From Alphaproteobacteria bacterium (lineage in GTDB: Bacteria > Pseudomonadota > Alphaproteobacteria > Micavibrionales > Micavibrionaceae): a DNA stretch of 64,000 bases. This document shows, one piece after another, positions 43,560 through 51,894 of this stretch (positions are counted from its first letter, which is position 1; every line of letters starts with the position of its first letter). A program made the position numbers and the translations under genes. Below the pieces are notes generated by a model. The model saw only the letters and a program-made list of their open reading frames with translations, had not been told where the DNA came from and searched no databases. The DNA is taken from the NCBI GenBank assembly GCA_016699735.1, contig CP065008.1, positions 310,001 to 374,000 on the forward strand, written 5' to 3'.

Positions 43560-45447
43560 CTTGATCCGAGGGCTTGTTACGGACAAAACGGAGCAGGGCG
43601 ATGACCGCGGCCGGAGTCACCCCCGGAATACGCGAAGCCTCCCCAAGCGTCAAGGGCCGGACACGTTCCAGCTTCTGCCGGACCTCGTTGGACAAACTGC
43701 CCACTTTGGAATAATCAAGATCGGCGGGAAGTGTTAACCCCTCATCCTTTCGGTAAGACTCGATATCCGAACGATGCCGCTCCATATACCCCGCATAAAG
43801 CGCATCAATTTCAATCTGCTCCCGAATGGCGGGCAAAATGTCACAAAGCTCAGGCCAAAACCCCGCCAGCTGCTCCCATGTAACGTGCGGAAACCCCAAA
43901 AGGGAGGCCGCTGATCGCCGAATTCCGTCCTGATTGATGTTAAGCCCTTGTTTTGCAAGGAAGGTTGGCGTAGCCTGCAGCGAGGAGACCAACGCCCGCC
44001 CCTCGGCCAGCGCCCGCGCCTTGTCCGCCCAAGCCGCATCCCGCGCAGTGCCGATACAGCCCACAACAAGCCCTTTATCCGTCAAGCGTTGATCGGCATT
44101 ATCCGCCCGCAGCCACAGGCGGTATTCCGCTCGGCTGGTAAACATCCGGTAAGGCTCCGGCGCCCCCCGCGTGGTCAGATCGTCGATCAGAACCCCGATA
44201 TAGGCGTCCGCCCGGTCCAGAATAAAGGTTTCCGCATCGTTACGGGCCTCAATCCCCACTCCACCTTTCGCCTGAAGAGCCGCATTGATCCCCGCCATCA
44301 GTCCTTGCGCCCCGGCCTCCTCATACCCCGTCGTCCCATTGATTTGCCCGGCCAGAAACAGCCCCGGCAAGCGCTTGGACTCCAGCGTTTTCTTTAAATC
44401 TCGTGGATCGACATAGTCATATTCGATGGCATAGCCCCATTCCATCACAGAGACCCTCTCCAGCCCCGGAATCGTGCGGATCATGGCGTCCTGAACCTCA
44501 GAGGGCAGGGAGGTTGAAATCCCGTTCGGATAGACGGTCGAATCGTCCAAACCCTCCGGTTCCAGAAAGATTTGGTGCCGCGGCTTATCGGCAAAACGGT
44601 GGATTTTATCCTCAATGGACGGACAATAACGCGGCCCCGAACTCTTGATCCGCCCGGAATACATCGCCGAACGGTGGATATTCTCCTGAATAACCCTGTG
44701 GGTAGCTGCGGTCGTATACGTCATATAGCAGGAAACCTGCGGCACCGTGACTTTATCCGTCAATGTGGAAAACGGCACCGGCGGATCATCGCCCTTCTGT
44801 TCCTCCAGAATCCCCCAGTTAATCGTCCGGCCGTCCAGCCGTGCCGGCGTTCCCGTCTTCAGCCGCGCCAAGGGAAAACCTAGCCTTTCCAAAGTCTCGG
44901 CAAGGCCGATCGTCGGCTCTTCCCCAACCCGTCCGGCGGGCTTGGTTTCCTCGCCCCGGTGGATCAGCCCGCGCAGAAAGGTTCCCGTAGTCAAAACCAC
45001 GGTCCGGCAGGTAAATTCCCGTCCATCCAGCGTCCGTAACCCGCAAACAGACCCCTGTGAATCAAGAATCAGATCTTCCGCCGCCCCGGCGACAAGACTG
45101 AGATTCTCTATCCCGCCCAGAAACTCCTGCATGGCGGACTTGTAAAGCTTCCGGTCGGCCTGCGCCCGGGGTCCGCGCACCGCCGGCCCCTTGGAGGCGT
45201 TCAGCATCCTGAACTGAATACCGGCCCGGTCGATCACCCGGCCCATAAGACCGTCCAGCGCGTCGATCTCCCGCACCAGATGCCCCTTGCCCAGCCCCCC
45301 GATCGCCGGATTGCAGGACATGACCCCGATCGTCTCGATCCTATGAGTGAGCAGGGCGGTTCTGGCTCCGATCCGCGCAGAAGCCGCCGCAGCCTCGCAT
45401 CCCGCGTGCCCACCCCCGACAACGATGACATCAAAATCCGTTTTCAT
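43549..45447 (-). CDS. mnmG: tRNA uridine-34 carboxymethylaminomethylation enzyme MnmG
   Basis: 632-residue FAD protein (GidA) acting with MnmE on wobble U34 of tRNA. FDVIVVGGGHAGCEAAAASARIGA (FAD-binding), SCNPAIGGLGKGHLVREIDALDG, TGTFLRGLIHRGE, RLKTGTPARLDGRTI, RYCPSIEDKIHRFADKPRHQIFLEPEG, GLFLAGQINGTTGYEEAGAQGL and FTSRAEYRLWLRADNADQRLT; C-terminal MnmE-binding helices follow. Complete. Overlaps rsmG at its 3' end. Confidence 0.98.
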   Translation of the reverse strand: MKTDFDVIVVGGGHAGCEAAAASARIGARTALLTHRIETIGVMSCNPAIGGLGKGHLVREIDALDGLMGRVIDRAGIQFRMLNASKGPAVRGPRAQADRKLYKSAMQEFLGGIENLSLVAGAAEDLILDSQGSVCGLRTLDGREFTCRTVVLTTGTFLRGLIHRGEETKPAGRVGEEPTIGLAETLERLGFPLARLKTGTPARLDGRTINWGILEEQKGDDPPVPFSTLTDKVTVPQVSCYMTYTTAATHRVIQENIHRSAMYSGRIKSSGPRYCPSIEDKIHRFADKPRHQIFLEPEGLDDSTVYPNGISTSLPSEVQDAMIRTIPGLERVSVMEWGYAIEYDYVDPRDLKKTLESKRLPGLFLAGQINGTTGYEEAGAQGLMAGINAALQAKGGVGIEARNDAETFILDRADAYIGVLIDDLTTRGAPEPYRMFTSRAEYRLWLRADNADQRLTDKGLVVGCIGTARDAAWADKARALAEGRALVSSLQATPTFLAKQGLNINQDGIRRSAASLLGFPHVTWEQLAGFWPELCDILPAIREQIEIDALYAGYMERHRSDIESYRKDEGLTLPADLDYSKVGSLSNEVRQKLERVRPLTLGEASRIPGVTPAAVIALLRFVRNKPSDQDAA

Positions 45448-45500
45448 AGCGCCGTGTTATACAGATTTTCCGTGCCAAACGCCATAAAAGAACAAAGCAG

Positions 45501-46844
45501 CTACTTCCCGATACAAAAATCCCGGAAAACGATATCCAGAAGATCCTCGATATCCACCCGCCCGGTAATCCGCCCCAGATGCCGGACCGCCAGCCGCAAA
45601 TCCTCTGCCAGCAGTTCCGGCAAGCGGGCCTGCTGACAACGCCACAACGCCTCCAGACAGGCATTTAACGCCTCCCGATGCCTGAGGCGCGTAAGGGCAG
45701 GAGCCTCGGCAACCCTCTCACCGAAGGTAGAGACAATAAGCCCCTCCAAGGCCTTAAGAAAAACATCCAGCCCCTCTCCCGTCTTGACAGAAACAGGAAT
45801 AAACGGCTCGGACAAATCAACCCTGACGCCGAGATCGCTTTTATTGACAACCCTTAGGCTGAACGAATGAGCCAGAACCTCTGTAGAAGGGTCAGGCTGC
45901 ACCTGCGTCCCATCATAAACCAGCACCCTTATATCCGCCGAAAGCGCACGCTCTCTCGCTCGCCGGATTCCTTCCGCCTCGATTTGAGCATGGCCCTCAT
46001 CCGAAAAAAGCTCCTCGGGCCGCAGCCCCGCCGTATCACTCAGAACAACCGGATACCCGCCAATATCCAGATGCACCTCGATAATATCCCGCGTTGTTCC
46101 AGCCAGATCGGAGACAATCGCCACGTCCCTTTGTGCTAAAGCATTGACAAGGCTTGATTTTCCCGCATTCGGCGCCCCAATGACCGCCACGCTGACCCCC
46201 TCGCGCAACCGCTCACCCCGCCGCCCGTCATTCAAATGCCCGAGCAAGGCTCGAATAAGCTCCTGAAGGTCAGGAGTGACATCTTCCAACAGATTACGCG
46301 GCAAATCCTCGTCGGGAAACTCGATCTCCGCCTCCACATAAGCTAGAATTCGGCTCAATTCCTGCCTCCACCCGTCATAAAGACGCGAAAGCGCCCCGCC
46401 CATCTGCCCCAGAGCCTGTTCTTTTTGTAAAACCGTTTCGGCATTAACCAGATCGGCAACGGCCTCGGCGGCGGTTAAATCCATCTTGCCGTTTTCAAAC
46501 GCCCGCCGGGTGAATTCCCCAGGCTCCGCCATCCGATGCCCGTTCTGCTGCCCCAACACCTCAAGCATCTGACGAACGACCGCCGGACTGCCATGGAGAT
46601 GATATTCCACCACATCCTCACCCGTATAGCTCCCCGGGCCCGGAAAGGCGACCACCATCGCCCGATCGATGGTTTCACGTGAAACGGGCTCCCGGAGACT
46701 CTTACAGAGGAGTTGACGAGGAAAAAAATCAGAAACTCCAGCCAGCGTCCGCAGACTTTCAAGTGCGTCCGGCCCCGAAACCCGGACCACCGCCACCCCG
46801 GCCCGTCCGGCTCCGCTGGCCAGGGCAAAAATCGTATCCCTCAT
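45501..46844 (-). CDS. mnmE: tRNA modification GTPase MnmE
   Basis: 447-residue partner of MnmG. N-terminal folate-binding domain (TIFALASGAGRAGVAVVRVSG, YTGEDVVEYHLHGSPAVV, GEFTRRAFENGKMDLTAAEAV), G domain with GAPNAGKSSLVNALAQRDVAIVS, DTAGLRP and NKSD, and the terminal CIGK in DFCIGK. It overlaps the upstream DUF6489 gene by four bases and carries a near-consensus parS inside. Confidence 0.97.
   Translation of the reverse strand: MRDTIFALASGAGRAGVAVVRVSGPDALESLRTLAGVSDFFPRQLLCKSLREPVSRETIDRAMVVAFPGPGSYTGEDVVEYHLHGSPAVVRQMLEVLGQQNGHRMAEPGEFTRRAFENGKMDLTAAEAVADLVNAETVLQKEQALGQMGGALSRLYDGWRQELSRILAYVEAEIEFPDEDLPRNLLEDVTPDLQELIRALLGHLNDGRRGERLREGVSVAVIGAPNAGKSSLVNALAQRDVAIVSDLAGTTRDIIEVHLDIGGYPVVLSDTAGLRPEELFSDEGHAQIEAEGIRRARERALSADIRVLVYDGTQVQPDPSTEVLAHSFSLRVVNKSDLGVRVDLSEPFIPVSVKTGEGLDVFLKALEGLIVSTFGERVAEAPALTRLRHREALNACLEALWRCQQARLPELLAEDLRLAVRHLGRITGRVDIEDLLDIVFRDFCIGK
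46671..46686. other. parS-like site
   Basis: GGTTTCACGTGAAACG: 14-base palindromic core GTTTCACGTGAAAC intact, only the outermost pair differs from consensus. Inside mnmE. Confidence 0.85.
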
Positions 46845-47113
46845 TTTTTATCTTTGTCTTTTTCCGGTTTAATCCCCATGGTGCGCGCCGTTTCCATCTG
46901 CGACCAGAAGATTTTCTGGAATTCCGTCATGCTCTGCAGGGTCAGCGGCATCCAGGTCTTGACCATCTCCTCGGGACTGAGGCTGCGGATATTATCCTGC
47001 ATCTTCTTCTCAAGTTCCTTCATCATCTTTTCCTGCAGTGGCGCCACGTTGGGCAACCCGATGAACAAACGGGCCTCCTCGGGCGTGCACTCAATATCGA
47101 ACTTGAATTTCAT
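46841..47113 (-). CDS. DUF6489-like small protein upstream of mnmE
   Basis: 90 residues: MKFKFDIECTPEEARLFIGLP, then a coiled-coil-like middle (QEKMMKELEKKMQDNIRSL) and a Lys-rich tail. This matches the small CTPEEAR-containing proteins often found before mnmE in Alphaproteobacteria. ATG 47113 has GGGAGA five bases upstream; the frame stays open far above it but without protein-like sequence. Four-base overlap with mnmE implies co-translation. Function unknown. Confidence 0.82.
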   Translation of the reverse strand: MKFKFDIECTPEEARLFIGLPNVAPLQEKMMKELEKKMQDNIRSLSPEEMVKTWMPLTLQSMTEFQKIFWSQMETARTMGIKPEKDKDKK

Positions 47114-47206
47114 GGTCTCCCTTTCTTGCGGCAAAGCCACAGAGCCTCTATAGTGATGGCATGATCTGAAACTAGCGCAGTTTAAACCGCAGGCAAAGAC
47201 GTTATC

Positions 47207-48991
47207 GTGACCGACACCCCCGAAAACCCTTTTGAAAACCCTGAACTGCCCGAAACCTCTCCCGCAGAGGGTCAGGAAACGCAAAGCCCGACAAAGGTCA
47301 AAATCCACAAGCTCGAAATCGACCCGGATTATAAAAACAAGGCGCTGGAGCGGGTTCACAAGATTATCGAGGGCAATAAGTACGATCTCGAAAAAGTCCT
47401 GCTGGTGAATTTTGAGGGCGAGATTCTTCAGTTCCCCGCCGAGACCACCCTCAAAGTCTCAACCAAAATCAGCAAAAAGAAAATGCCCGGACGTGTGAAG
47501 GGGCCGGTACTTGTCGATAACGAACAGGCGCTGAAGGTCGCCTTTGCCAAGGAATACGACAAGCTCGCGCAGGATCCTGAAGCAATCCGTCAGATCACGG
47601 AAATCGCCACAGCCAGGGAGGATCGCTGCTTCGCGCAGCAAAATCTGGTCCTGCAACTGCCTTTCTGGAAAAAGGAATTCGTCTGGTTCGAAGGCTGCAC
47701 AAGCTGCCGCACGACAGGTAAAACGAAATGCCAGCGCTGCGCCGGAAAGGGCGTAGACCAGTGCCCGCGCTGCAATGGCTCGGGAATGTGTCCTTGCACC
47801 CAATGCCGCGGCGCCCAGATGATCAACGGTCCGCAGGGGCGCAAGATGCAATGCCCGACCTGTCATGGTCGCGGCCGCATGAGCTGCGTCCTCTGCAGCC
47901 AGAGCGGCCGTGTTCAATGCCCGGTCTGCCGCACGAAAGGTTTTACGGTCTGTCCGGTTTGCCAGGGCAACGGTTGGAGCAGCAATCTGGAAATCATCGA
48001 GATCGAGGCCAAAACCGACTTCACCTACCCGGAAGAGGAACTGCCGGAAAAAATCGCCGCCCTGATGAAGGAACTCGGCCCGAAAATGAGTCAGCACGCT
48101 CAGATTCAACTTGTTCTCCCCGAGGACGACCCCGAAAAAATCAAACTCGAAGAGGAGAACAAAACCGAGGAGGAAAAAAAGAAAGACCGTCAGAACATCG
48201 ACGTTTTCACCATTCCCATCAAATACGACGTCCTGCTCCCGTACGGCCATGTCGAATTCGATATCGGCGGCCAGTCCTATTACGCCTTCATGTTCGGCCA
48301 CACGGGCACGGTCATCCACGTCTCACCCTTCCTCGAGGAAATCATAAGTAACGGAATCCGCAAGCTGGAAGACGCCGTGGACGGACGTGGCGACGTCGCT
48401 GCCAATCTCCGCATGGCTGCGGAATACAGAACAATCAAGGACGTCATCATCTGCGCCGCTCGTCTGCCGCTCATCAAGGCCATCGAAAAGGTGAAGGAAA
48501 GAAATTCTCTCGGCATCCGTGACGAAACAGTGAACGATCTCGTCGTCAAGGCCGACCGCGCGATCAAAAAGATCACCGACCGCCCGCGCTTCTTTGGTCT
48601 GCTGACGGGGCTGACGCTGAACGCGGGCCTGTTCGGCGCTTATTTCCTCGGCCCTGTGCGGGGAATATTGGGAACCAAACTTCCCGCCGAAATCCTCCTG
48701 AACCTCGCCGACTTCGCCCTGCTCGGTATTGGCATCTACATGGGCATCCTGCTCATGAAGTCCTTCGCCTCCGGCGCGATAAAAAAGGCAATGGCGGGCA
48801 TAGTACCGAAGGGCAAGGAAGGCAAGATGACGCCCAAACTAGGCACCAAGGGCTTCTGGGCCTTCATTATGATCGCCGCCCTGTTCTTTGTATGCGTGGA
48901 AACAACCCGCCACACACCGGGCGCCACAACCCCAGGCTGGTACCAGGGCTTCATCGGTCGCCTGATCCCCGGCAGCGTCCCAAAACCTTAG
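47207..48991 (+). CDS. Membrane protein with DnaJ-type zinc ribbons but no J domain
   Basis: 594 residues. Eight CxxC pairs between residues 164 and 252 (CTSC, CQRC, CPRC, CTQC, CPTC, CVLC, CPVC, CPVC), several followed by GxG, reproduce the DnaJ/BSD2-like zinc-binding repeat, doubled relative to DnaJ. There is no J domain (no HPD). A charged helical stretch (EEENKTEEEKKKDRQ) follows, then two or three membrane helices (about 470-530 and 560-580: FGLLTGLTLNAGLFGAYFLG, LGIGIYMGILLM, AFIMIAALFFVCVET). Start is GTG. Chaperone-like or redox role is inference. Confidence 0.72.
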   Translation: MTDTPENPFENPELPETSPAEGQETQSPTKVKIHKLEIDPDYKNKALERVHKIIEGNKYDLEKVLLVNFEGEILQFPAETTLKVSTKISKKKMPGRVKGPVLVDNEQALKVAFAKEYDKLAQDPEAIRQITEIATAREDRCFAQQNLVLQLPFWKKEFVWFEGCTSCRTTGKTKCQRCAGKGVDQCPRCNGSGMCPCTQCRGAQMINGPQGRKMQCPTCHGRGRMSCVLCSQSGRVQCPVCRTKGFTVCPVCQGNGWSSNLEIIEIEAKTDFTYPEEELPEKIAALMKELGPKMSQHAQIQLVLPEDDPEKIKLEEENKTEEEKKKDRQNIDVFTIPIKYDVLLPYGHVEFDIGGQSYYAFMFGHTGTVIHVSPFLEEIISNGIRKLEDAVDGRGDVAANLRMAAEYRTIKDVIICAARLPLIKAIEKVKERNSLGIRDETVNDLVVKADRAIKKITDRPRFFGLLTGLTLNAGLFGAYFLGPVRGILGTKLPAEILLNLADFALLGIGIYMGILLMKSFASGAIKKAMAGIVPKGKEGKMTPKLGTKGFWAFIMIAALFFVCVETTRHTPGATTPGWYQGFIGRLIPGSVPKP

Positions 48992-49010
48992 TTAGCATCA
49001 CAGACTCACA

Positions 49011-49049
49011 GCTTTTATAAAGACCGTGTTTGCAGGTCTTTATAAAAGC
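49011..49049. repeat. Perfect 15-bp inverted repeat
   Basis: GCTTTTATAAAGACC (49011-49025) and its exact reverse complement (49035-49049) flank GTGTTTGCA. It starts 20 bases after the stop of the zinc-ribbon gene. No T-run follows, so it is not a standard terminator, but it could protect or end the transcript. Confidence 0.85.
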
Positions 49050-49064
49050 CGTGGATTTTGAGCT

Positions 49065-49107
49065 AAAAAAAATCGGCCGTTCTGAGCCCGAAGGCTGCAG
49101 AACGACC
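49065..49107 (-). terminator. Strong intrinsic terminator (second of two)
   Basis: Minus strand: GGTCGTTCTG pairs with CAGAACGGCC, a bulged C, AGCC/GGCT and a TTCG tetraloop, then GA and eight T. A 14-bp stem with a UUCG loop and T8. Confidence 0.9.
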
Positions 49108-49125
49108 AGCGACGTGAGGGACGTC

Positions 49126-49150
49126 TAAAAACCCGCCGCGATTGGCGGGG
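49126..49150 (-). terminator. Intrinsic terminator (first of two)
   Basis: Minus strand CCCGCC-AATCGC-GGCGGG followed by TTTTTA, eight bases after the stop of the leftward gene at 49158. It supports that gene being real. Confidence 0.88.
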
Positions 49151-49157
49151 TTCGCTG

Positions 49158-49685
49158 CTACCGGCTCCACCGGAAAGTCTGGGACAGGTCGCGCAACGCC
49201 ATCTCTTTCCGGCAATCACGGTACAGGGCGACCGCGAGAGCAGAGCGGTGGCCGTTGACCGCGTCCGGGGAGTACCCGACGCTGAGCAAAGTCTCAGATT
49301 TTTCGTTTCCGGCCCTCTCCAGCGGTCCGGGGGCAAGTCGGACCCCGAGAAGCAGGCCAATCACAGCAATTTGTCCAGCCGGGCGCTGGCTTCGATCGAG
49401 AACGGATGGTGGGGAGATGTGAGGGATGGATGTGAGCAGGGGAAGGCATTCATCCGCGTTCGTCGAGGTAGGAACTTGTTTAAAAATGTCTCGCGCATGA
49501 TCTTCGGGAAATGCGCTGGGGCTTTGAGGGTCGTTAAACGGCAGGGACGCCTTGAGCGGTCCATACGACCAGGCGCTGCCGACGGGGAAACTGATAAGGG
49601 CGAGGGCGATAAGCGGGCGCACAGCCTTACGTACCGTCTGCACAGACGGGCGGAAAAGAGGGGTGCTGTTGATACGCCGTGTCAT
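49158..49685 (-). CDS. Hypothetical exported protein
   Basis: 175 residues from ATG 49685 (GGTGG just upstream; a GTG at 49694 is also in frame). N-terminal positively charged region and hydrophobic segment (PLIALALISFPVGSAWS) look like a signal peptide. The C-terminal part (LLSVGYSPDAVNGHRSALAVALYRDCRKEMALRDLSQTFRW) reads like real protein but fits no family I know. Two tandem terminators on this strand follow it, which is the main support over the overlapping frame on the plus strand. Confidence 0.6.
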   Translation of the reverse strand: MTRRINSTPLFRPSVQTVRKAVRPLIALALISFPVGSAWSYGPLKASLPFNDPQSPSAFPEDHARDIFKQVPTSTNADECLPLLTSIPHISPPSVLDRSQRPAGQIAVIGLLLGVRLAPGPLERAGNEKSETLLSVGYSPDAVNGHRSALAVALYRDCRKEMALRDLSQTFRWSR

Positions 49686-49912
49686 AATTACCACCGTGTT
49701 TTTCTCTGGAGCGGCGCTTTCCGCGCCTGTGTTATTTCCCCTTTGGTGGGGACAGAGAAAGAAGCATTCACTTCCCTAATTTGACCACAGCAAATGTTTT
49801 ATGACAAACATTTTCGTTTCGGATTTTTGGCGGTTTTTGCTGGAATATCAATGAAATAAGAAGAAAATTTATCGCTAATTTTATCCAATGAATAAAACTG
49901 CTACCTCGAGAT

Positions 49913-50257
49913 ATGAACCTCCTCTTCGTCTGCACCGCCAACAAACTCCGCAGCGCCACCGCCGAAACCGTCTTCAACGAAGTTGAGGGCATCAACGCCA
50001 TCGGCGCCGGAACCGACAAAACCGCCCCCACGACAGTCGATAGCGACCTCATCGAATGGGCGGATGTAATTTTCTGTATGGAACAAACCCACAAGAACAA
50101 GGTCAAACGGCTGTTTCACAGCCTCCTGAAAAACAAGCGCCTCGTGGTTCTGGGTATCCCCGATGATTACGATTATATGCAACCCGAACTCATCCGGCTC
50201 CTGAAGGCGCGGGTCAGGAAAAGCATCAACTATTCTTTCTCCGTCGCGGACTCCTGA
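49913..50257 (+). CDS. Low-molecular-weight protein tyrosine phosphatase-like protein
   Basis: 114 residues. The N-terminal LLFVCTANKLRSATAE contains the CX5R(S) phosphatase loop (C-T-A-N-K-L-R-S), and the later IPDDYDYM supplies the possible general-acid Asp. This is the compact LMW-PTP-like branch, shorter than the usual 150 residues. Its 3' end overlaps the leftward DUF4405 gene by 28 bases. Substrate unknown. Confidence 0.85.
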   Translation: MNLLFVCTANKLRSATAETVFNEVEGINAIGAGTDKTAPTTVDSDLIEWADVIFCMEQTHKNKVKRLFHSLLKNKRLVVLGIPDDYDYMQPELIRLLKARVRKSINYSFSVADS

Positions 50258-50742
50258 AAAATCGCCCCCAGAATCCTGAATTTCTCCCCCTGCGGTCCCC
50301 GGATCATCTCATCCAGACTCTGATCCAGTTGAACGGATTTCATCCCGGCCTCCTCCAAAATCCGCACAATCTCGGCCTCATTCTTCCCGGCGGCCAGCGA
50401 AAGATTCCGCACCGGCAACGCGTTCAGGCGGTTAATGATCGCCTTCGGCCCGCCCCCGCCCCCTTCTTGAGGAAAAAGATTCAGGAACGAAACCGAAAGC
50501 GCCGCCACGAAAACGCCGATCAGCCCCAGCTTCACCGGATCCTTAAAATGCAGCCGGAACGACCGGAAATGGGAAACGATATGCGCGAACGCCGCAGCGA
50601 CAAAAACCAGCCCGCCCCACTCATGCACGGTCTTGTTCAGCGGCGTCTCCAGATGAAAAAACATCAAAACCCCGGTGACGCCCATCAATGCCAAACCGCC
50701 GATCATTAGCGGCGTCGCCCAGTCTCTCAAACTCCTGACCAT
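50230..50742 (-). CDS. DUF4405-like membrane protein
   Basis: 170 residues from ATG 50742 (GAGGAG upstream). Three hydrophobic helices: LMIGGLALMGVTGVLMFFH, WGGLVFVAAAFAHIVSHF and LGLIGVFVAALSVSFLNLF, with His residues (H in FFHLET, VHEW, FAHIVSHF) spaced as in cytochrome b-type DUF4405 proteins. A Gly-rich linker leads to a soluble tail with LRNLSLAAGKNEAEIVRILEEAG-like sequence. Haem binding is inferred from the histidines. Confidence 0.75.
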   Translation of the reverse strand: MVRSLRDWATPLMIGGLALMGVTGVLMFFHLETPLNKTVHEWGGLVFVAAAFAHIVSHFRSFRLHFKDPVKLGLIGVFVAALSVSFLNLFPQEGGGGGPKAIINRLNALPVRNLSLAAGKNEAEIVRILEEAGMKSVQLDQSLDEMIRGPQGEKFRILGAIFQESATEKE

Positions 50743-50877
50743 GTCCTGCTCCTCGTTATACTCCAGCGCAAATGATACGGCACAAAGCCGTGCAAACATC
50801 CGCGCAGCAAAGAAAGACTAGCCCGAAATGACCGGAAAGACTTTGACCAAGGTCAGGAGTAAAGGCGGATACAGAAT

Positions 50878-51381
50878 TTACTGTCGGTCAAACAAATCTC
50901 TCCAATGTGTAATGAGCCAGCGCCATTGCTCCTCCGTATCCGGCACCGGGCATCTCCGCGCTTCGGAAACCCGCGCAAACGCCTGTTCCGGCGTAAAACC
51001 CTCTAGTACAAGAACACTCGCAGCCGCCAACCCCGAACGCCCGATCCCGGCGCGGCAATGCACGGCGGCATGGGCGCCGCCCTGTACCTGCTCATACAAC
51101 GATAAAATGAAGGCTTTAAAGCGGGCAAGAGACTCCGGCAAGCCCCGGTCCTCTATGGGAAAGGACAGAAAAGCAATTCCATGCCGCTCGGCGATCTCCT
51201 TTTCACCCTGCAAACCCAGTTCATAGGCTTCAAATTCCTCCAGCAGGGAAACAATAAGGCTGATCCCGCTATCCCTGTAAAACCGGAAATCGCCTTCCAG
51301 CCATTCCCCGGCAACGGGCTTGGCCATCACGCAAAGCGACCCAAGACCGATGGTCTTGATCTTGTATATTTGGGGTTTCAT
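50878..51381 (-). CDS. Cysteine-based protein tyrosine/dual-specificity phosphatase
   Basis: 167 residues. The active-site loop AVHCRAGIGRSG is the HCX5R signature; upstream IEDRGLPES gives the likely general-acid Asp. LIVSLLEEFEAYELGL is the usual preceding strand-helix. It overlaps the upstream gene (51378-51857) by four bases (ATGA), forming a two-gene unit. Related to small phosphatases of the CDKN3/Siw14-like type. Substrate unknown. Confidence 0.88.
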   Translation of the reverse strand: MKPQIYKIKTIGLGSLCVMAKPVAGEWLEGDFRFYRDSGISLIVSLLEEFEAYELGLQGEKEIAERHGIAFLSFPIEDRGLPESLARFKAFILSLYEQVQGGAHAAVHCRAGIGRSGLAAASVLVLEGFTPEQAFARVSEARRCPVPDTEEQWRWLITHWRDLFDRQ

Positions 51382-51857
51382 GAAATTTTATTAGGAAGAG
51401 ATTTTAATAGCTCTCTTAATTCCTCATACTTGCCTAAAGGAAAGCAGTGGGCGTTCCATTTTTTCTTGTATCCATTCAAACACCAGATCGAAAGCAGATC
51501 GTCCATAGACTGATTGAAAGCCAATGCAAAATCATGAAGCCCCGATGTTTCATCGAAGATGACTTCGCCAATATCTTCTGGTTTCCGACGGTAAGGCGTA
51601 CTCCTGAACATGGTTACTTTTATTGATACTTTTTCAGATGAAATTTTTCTGATTTGCCACAAATATTCTCCGGGTTCCTCAGGAAAGCTAAAGCTTTCAA
51701 ACTCAGAACCTTTAAGCAAATTGATGACGGCTGTATAAAAATCAAAAAGAATGTTCGAAAGGTAAGACCCGCGCATACCACGGCAGACGGAATCTATAGA
51801 TATGATGCACCAACACCATCCTAATCCGATTAGCTCATAGGAAATTTTTACGGTCAC
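51378..51857 (-). CDS. Hypothetical protein coupled to the phosphatase gene
   Basis: 159 residues from a GTG. The pattern YELIGLGWCWCIISI, SYLSNILFDFYTAVINLLKGS, FPEEPGEYLWQI resembles a family of small uncharacterised (possibly immunity-type) proteins with SYLSDAL and EPGEYRW motifs. A+T-rich compared with neighbours. Translationally coupled to the downstream tyrosine phosphatase. Confidence 0.6.
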   Translation of the reverse strand: MTVKISYELIGLGWCWCIISIDSVCRGMRGSYLSNILFDFYTAVINLLKGSEFESFSFPEEPGEYLWQIRKISSEKVSIKVTMFRSTPYRRKPEDIGEVIFDETSGLHDFALAFNQSMDDLLSIWCLNGYKKKWNAHCFPLGKYEELRELLKSLPNKIS

Positions 51858-51894
51858 ATTTCAAGGTCTAAAAGACCAAAAGCTACAGACTTAC

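Noticed and set aside
49248..49784. 178-codon plus-strand frame overlapping the leftward hypothetical gene
   Set aside because: Arg-rich, no ribosome site, and tandem leftward terminators support the minus-strand gene instead.
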